Source of the DNA: Pelagophyceae sp. CCMP2097
Taxonomy: Eukaryota; Sar; Pelagophyceae
Direction: 5' to 3'
Length of the DNA stretch: 32,839 bases
Assembly (NCBI GenBank): GCA_026770575.1
Contig: MU657327.1
Location: 10,034-42,872 of the forward strand
Of this stretch, positions 29,082 to 32,839 are shown in pieces. The translations under genes and the position numbers were made by a program. Below the pieces are notes generated by a model. That model was not told the origin of the DNA and searched no databases. It saw only the letters and a list, made by a program, of their open reading frames with translations. The stretch's first letter is position 1. Each line of letters begins with the position of its first letter.

Positions 29082-29724
29082 AATTGCCCCAAGTAATCCT
29101 TCAATCAAAGGACCCGAAGGGCCCTGACCGTAAACTGACGTTGATCAAACGGTGCAGTCCCCTTCGGGGCCTGAATTATGCAATGAATCTCCCTGCGAGC
29201 GCCGCCAATCTACATGGGAGATGCACACTGCACCCAATGTCGCTTTTCGGATTATAAATTAAAACCCTCATGCCTCATGAATTGCGTCATCATTGGAATT
29301 CTGTGGCTGCAAATATTTCACAGATCCTTGCAAATATTCCCAGATCGTTCTTGTCCACCCATTTTCTAATACGAAGCTAGACAAATATGTCCCGAATCTT
29401 TGGATTACTAGGATTCCTAGTACTAGTGTACTTACTTTTTTTTGAAATGAACTCGGGCGAGTCTCGCGGTACGCTTCCCTTCCCCATCGTGACAGAACTT
29501 GAGAATCTTATCTGTTTGCTTTCCCCGAGCCGAGCGGTGCGCTCTGAATACCCCGATGGGCACAATAACAACCTCTTTTGGAACAGCTTGGCACGATGGG
29601 ACGTTTGCCCGACTTTGGGCCAGTGGTGTTACAGAGTTATCGTACAGAGGCCGGGGCTGTAGTGCGAACACGCACTCGCTGTGGCGCCTTGTTGCGTAGG
29701 GAAGCGCGTGGCGCCAGCAGCTAT

Positions 29725-31319
29725 TTACACTTGGAACAGCGACGTCGCGGCGTACTGGCGGATGATGCAGTAGCAGCTCAAAAATATACCAATGGCCGGC
29801 GCCCAATAAAGAGCCCGGCTGCCGGCGCCGCGCATGAGCCCGATTGGGCCGCCTTCTTCTAAAATTTCCTGGATCATGGCTCGGATACCTTCGCCGCCTT
29901 CCGAAGTAATAATTCGAGTAGTGACCACGTCCATGGGCGTGGTCACTAGAGCGGCGATGAAGCCGCCGAAGCCCCCGAGCGCGGCTTCGGCTTGTAAGGT
30001 GTTGACGTCGAATTCCACATCTGGAGAGTTGAGGATCGCCACCTTCAACCCTTCGAAGATCGCAATCTGAATCGCGCCCATGGGCACGTCCCGGAGTAAA
30101 GAGGAGGACCACGCTCGTTGGATGCGCTGCTGCGTCGGGACGTCCTCCAAAACGATCCTCACCGCCGCGCCGGTGTCCTCGCACATCCCAGACTGCGTCA
30201 TCGACTTGACCGCTTCCGCGGGCGCGCGGATGATGCTGCCGAAGAACTCGCCCGCAGCGCCGCCGATGAGGTAGACGAGGATGGGGTACGGGCCCAACTG
30301 CGGCGTCGCTAAAAGAAAAGTCTTGACGACCTCGTAGACCCCGAGATATAGAGCCGACGAGGGCGCCTCCTTGAAGATGTTGCCCAAGAGGCCCTAACGT
30401 TCGCGTGAGAATGGGCACCTCTCGCGAGGAACCGACGCACCTGGTATAGAGAAGTGTCGAACTTGACGTCGTCTTGCCCTGCCATCAGCTTCGTCTTGAC
30501 TGTGTCCAGCGGGTGCATGATCACCGTCGAGACGATGCTGGCCCCCGCGGCGGCGGCGTAGTTGAACCAGGCGGGCTGCGCTTCGAGCTTTCCGAGGATG
30601 GCGGCGCGCTCCTTCAACTCGAATTCATACTCTGCCTGTTTCGCAAGCTCCGCCTCGAGGCTCAGCTCCGGCTTGGCCGCCGCGGGCTCGCCGTCCTTCA
30701 ACTCGTCGTCGCTCGTCGCCCGGCTTCGGAGCCGCTTGATGTCGTCTTTCAACTCTTCCAGAAGGTTATCCACTGACGAACTCGACAACGAGCCCTCGCG
30801 CTGCCGCAGCTTTTCCTTCGAGAGCTTGCCCAGCTCATTCAGCCCGAGGCGATTCGCCGGCGGCGCAGACCTATATCAACGTCGCGCGACGCCTGTGACG
30901 AGATGCCAAAACGAAGACGTACGTCACTGCCGCGCTCGACGGCGCGTACGAGGCCCCCGCCGACTGCACTGGCGCTAACGCGCCTACGCAGCGGCGTCAG
31001 AGGCGCTCTGTACCCTCGGGCGTCCGTCGCGCGGCGCTCTATAGCCTCGGGTTGCGCGCGTACCGAGCGCAGAGAGCGTGGCGACCGACGAGACGGCGAG
31101 CGTCGCTTGGCCAACCGCGCCGGCGAACCTGCGCCGCGCCCTCGCTATAGGGTCGCATACCGGCGCGATACCGGTGCAAGGGACGCACGCGCGCCGGGAC
31201 TTTGGAGGCTTAACGGCATCCAAGCTGGTTAGCCGTCTTCCCTTGAAAACGACCTTTGCGCCCCCTAAGCCTGCCACCCGGCAGGCCAGGAGCACCAGCG
31301 GCGCCGCCACGCGCATCAT
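29725..31319 (-). CDS. Mitochondrial-carrier-family transporter with plastid-type presequence, SAM-carrier-like
   Basis: Proposed exons: 31319-31064, 30983-30923, 30870-30441, 30393-29725. All phases agree, giving 471 aa. The N-terminus MMRVAAPLVLLACRVAGLGG looks like a signal peptide, followed by basic and Ala/Ser-rich sequence and a charged coiled region (NELGKLSKEKLRQREG). The three carrier repeats show PLDTVKTK, APAEAVKS and TPMDVVTTR in the PxDxxK/R positions, plus GLLGNIFKEAPSSALYLGVYEVVK, RDVPMGAIQIAIFEGLK and RGAGSRALYWAPAIGIFL. The second-repeat Asp is Glu and the sequence around it resembles plastid S-adenosylmethionine carriers (SAMT/SAMC). Likely an envelope exchanger for SAM or a related cofactor; the substrate is inference. 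The long N-terminal extension is unusual for mitochondrial members. Confidence 0.82.
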
Positions 31320-31761
31320 CTCGCCGCGCGCACGTGCGGGGCGACGGGGGCGTGTGTCTTTAGCTAAAATCGCTAAGTCGACTGCAAGAATAATAATGTC
31401 AAGGCGTCATAGCCAGAAAAATCCTATACAACCGTTCCATGCACCGAGGCGAGTCAGCGGAGCCCAATTCCCAAGAAGCGTTCCAAGCAGTTGTGCTCGG
31501 AGTGCACCGGGCGACCCTTTGAGCCTATACGAGGGTCCGAACCGAGGCCGCCCCGGCGAGTTACGGCGCAATGAGTCACATTTTTGTGCGGATCTCGAGA
31601 AAAACCTTGGGACGCCCGCGGAGCAATGCCCGTGGCCCGCTCAGACGCAGATACGGCCTCGTCGAAGCTCGGCGTCGGGCAATTCACTAAGAACATTTTC
31701 TCGCCACGTCGACGGTTCCGAGTGGACTTGATCCGGGCCTCTCTAAAAGGTCGATCAAACG
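31320..31761. other. Region between carrier start and orphan translocator fragment
   Basis: I see no gene. GTCTTTAGCTAAAATCGC at about 31356 loosely resembles the GTCTTCGCTAAAATAT word of module A. The missing N-terminal half of the phosphate translocator is not here in any frame. Confidence 0.4.
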
Positions 31762-32088
31762 CCTTTCTCGCTGGCCATCGAGCCTCCCAAGGCCATTGCC
31801 GCCGCGTGGTCGGCCGCGCTCGCCGCGGGCCACACGCAGCTCGAGTTGTACCGACTCCTCTTCGCGTCGGGCTTCCTCTACTACATTTACAACGAGGTGG
31901 CCTTCTTGGCCCTCTCCGAGGTGGCGCCGGTGACGCACGCCGTGACGAACACGGTCAAGCGCGTGGTGATCATCCTCGTCTCCGTGGCCGTCTTCAAGAC
32001 GCCCATCACCGGCGTCGGCGCCGCCGGCTCCGGCGTCGCCATCCTGGGGGCCTGCCTCTACGCGCTCGCCAAGGGCAAGTACAAGTAG
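31762..32088 (+). pseudogene. C-terminal half of a plastid triose-phosphate/phosphate translocator, 5' part missing
   Basis: From 31762 the frame reads PFSLAIEPPKAIAAAW, LYRLLFASGFLYYIYNEVAF, VTHAVTNTVKRVVIILVSVAVF, GVGAAGSGVAILGACLYALAKG and then stops at 32088. This is the conserved last about 105 residues of the TPT/NST family, including the NEVAF...K(R)V substrate-site region. Known role: antiport of triose phosphates or phosphoenolpyruvate with phosphate across the plastid envelope. A full protein needs about 200 more residues in front, and none are visible upstream on this strand within the window. The remaining part has no internal stop or frameshift, so it is either a recent truncated copy or the last exon of a gene with a very distant or rearranged 5' part. 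Confidence 0.65.
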
Positions 32089-32424
32089 GCCGCCGCTTCC
32101 GCAGCCGGCCAATGGCAAGCGGGCCCGAGAAGGGCAGCGTGCTTACGTGTAATCCTGCCAACCGGCGCAGTTTTCAAGGAGCCCCGGGATTTGCGGCAGC
32201 CCTCCTCCGGAAGCGCCGCGATTTGATAGCACCCCTTTCCCGGGAACGTAACGTGGCGCGTGGCGCGGATCACGCTCAGGAGGCCGAGGTGCGGCGGCTG
32301 ACGTATGCAGGAATCGCCGAAAAGCCGTCGCTAAATCGATGGATATCCGAATTTTTTGCCGCTTGTGTTCCAGCTAGCGCGCGCCGAGTGCTCGAATTTG
32401 TCTGACGCCCGCGCACTTCGGGCC
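32089..32424. other. Intergenic stretch before the last gene
   Basis: I see nothing recognisable. The frame of the following gene is open a little upstream of its ATG, without family features. Confidence 0.35.
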
Positions 32425-32839
32425 ATGTCGTCGAACTCGCTGAGATCGCTGCAGAGGTCGCTGCAGAGTCTCGTGGGGCGAACGGAGCAGTACCGGCTTG
32501 ACGCCCGAAATGAAAGGGACAACCAGCAAGGCGGCGGCGCCATTCCCAATGCGTGCTGTGCCGCGAAGAATCAAGAGCTTTGTATTAGGCTCGAGGACGA
32601 GCGACCGCCGGCAGAAGCGGTAAGCGGGCGACGAGACGCAAGTCGTTTGCGTGCTGACTTTTTGTCGCATTTTGACGAGTTTGACGGGTTTGATTAGGTC
32701 ACGGGCAACTCGCTCGGCGCCGCTCCCACGGAGAAATCGACGGACTCGCCCACCGACACCGAGGACGGCGTTGACGCCGTACGCGAGCGCGTGCTGAAGA
32801 GCGACTGGCGCAAGAAGGTGGCGTCTTGTAAAACAAATT
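32425..32839 (+). CDS. Unknown protein, 5' part only (runs off the window)
   Basis: Proposed exon 1 is 32425-32619 and exon 2 is 32698 to the end of the window, with a 78-nt intron (GTAAGC donor, ATTAG acceptor, phase 0). The visible N-terminus begins MSSNSLRSLQRSLQSLVGRT, an amphipathic helix-like stretch, and is followed by hydrophilic sequence with Cys pair ACCAAKN and then TDSPTDTEDGVDAVRERVLK. I do not recognise a family. The product continues beyond 32839. Confidence 0.5.

Larger units (their letters stand above)
27931..29724. other. AT-rich, gene-poor island with repeats
   Basis: Composition changes sharply from GC-rich to AT-rich at about 28080 and back at about 29600. I see no protein gene. 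It includes the inverted-repeat element 28166-28680, a tRNA-like sequence 28856-28929 and a GACA microsatellite. A 91-codon frame at 29387-29662 starts with hydrophobic residues but overlaps the likely 3' end of the carrier gene and has no other support. Confidence 0.6.

Noticed and set aside
29387..29662. Short plus-strand frame with a hydrophobic N-terminus
   Set aside because: No homologue recognised, overlaps the likely 3' end of the carrier gene, and lies at the AT-rich boundary where chance hydrophobic codons are common.

Overview
This is nuclear DNA from a photosynthetic eukaryote with a compact, GC-rich genome. Short spliceosomal introns interrupt most genes (about 43-240 nt, mostly 45-115). 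Donors are typically GTGCG, GTGAG, GTACG or GTCC and acceptors CAG or TAG. Two encoded N-termini look like secretory signals followed by plastid transit-like sequence. The clearest is a YggT-family protein whose signal ends at a GFAP site, the pattern of algae with a red-derived secondary plastid. Together with a MYND-Sel1 protein, a secreted beta-helix protein and a plastid phosphate-translocator fragment, this suggests a stramenopile alga, perhaps a pelagophyte. The taxonomy is inference.

Layout. 0.6-4.0 kb: eIF4A-III (+) converges with a FIGNL1-like AAA ATPase (-). 4.1-11.2 kb: three plus-strand genes (a secreted SAM methyltransferase, a secreted beta-helix protein, a Cys4-GNAT acetyltransferase), with related repeat modules just upstream of them. 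11.4-16 kb: a methyltransferase-like gene (+), an eight-repeat WD40 protein (-) and a sigma-type GST (-). 16.6-19.8 kb: MYND/RING-like/Sel1 protein (+), plastid YggT (-), secreted cyclophilin (+). 19.8-22.5 kb: a ten-exon minus-strand gene that I read as one protein, UBA-like plus TDP2-type phosphodiesterase plus PNKP-type 3'-phosphatase. 23.5-28 kb: a four-helix membrane protein (+), a WW-DUF167 protein (-) and an EF-hand protein (-). 28-29.7 kb: an AT-rich island with a 515-bp TA-flanked inverted-repeat element, a tRNA-like sequence and a GACA microsatellite. 29.7-32.8 kb: a mitochondrial-carrier-family protein with a plastid-type presequence (-), an orphan C-terminal half of a phosphate translocator (+), and the start of an unknown gene (+).

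The genes are mostly unrelated housekeeping functions (RNA processing, DNA repair, redox, trafficking, plastid biology), as expected for eukaryotic chromosomal DNA, and there are no operons. The most notable points are the putative TDP2-3'-phosphatase fusion, an RlmH-like segment inside a class I methyltransferase gene, three introns best explained as GC-AG, and repeat modules that seem to have supplied upstream regions to neighbouring genes. Exon joins were chosen by eye to keep reading frame and protein-family conservation, and no transcript data were available.
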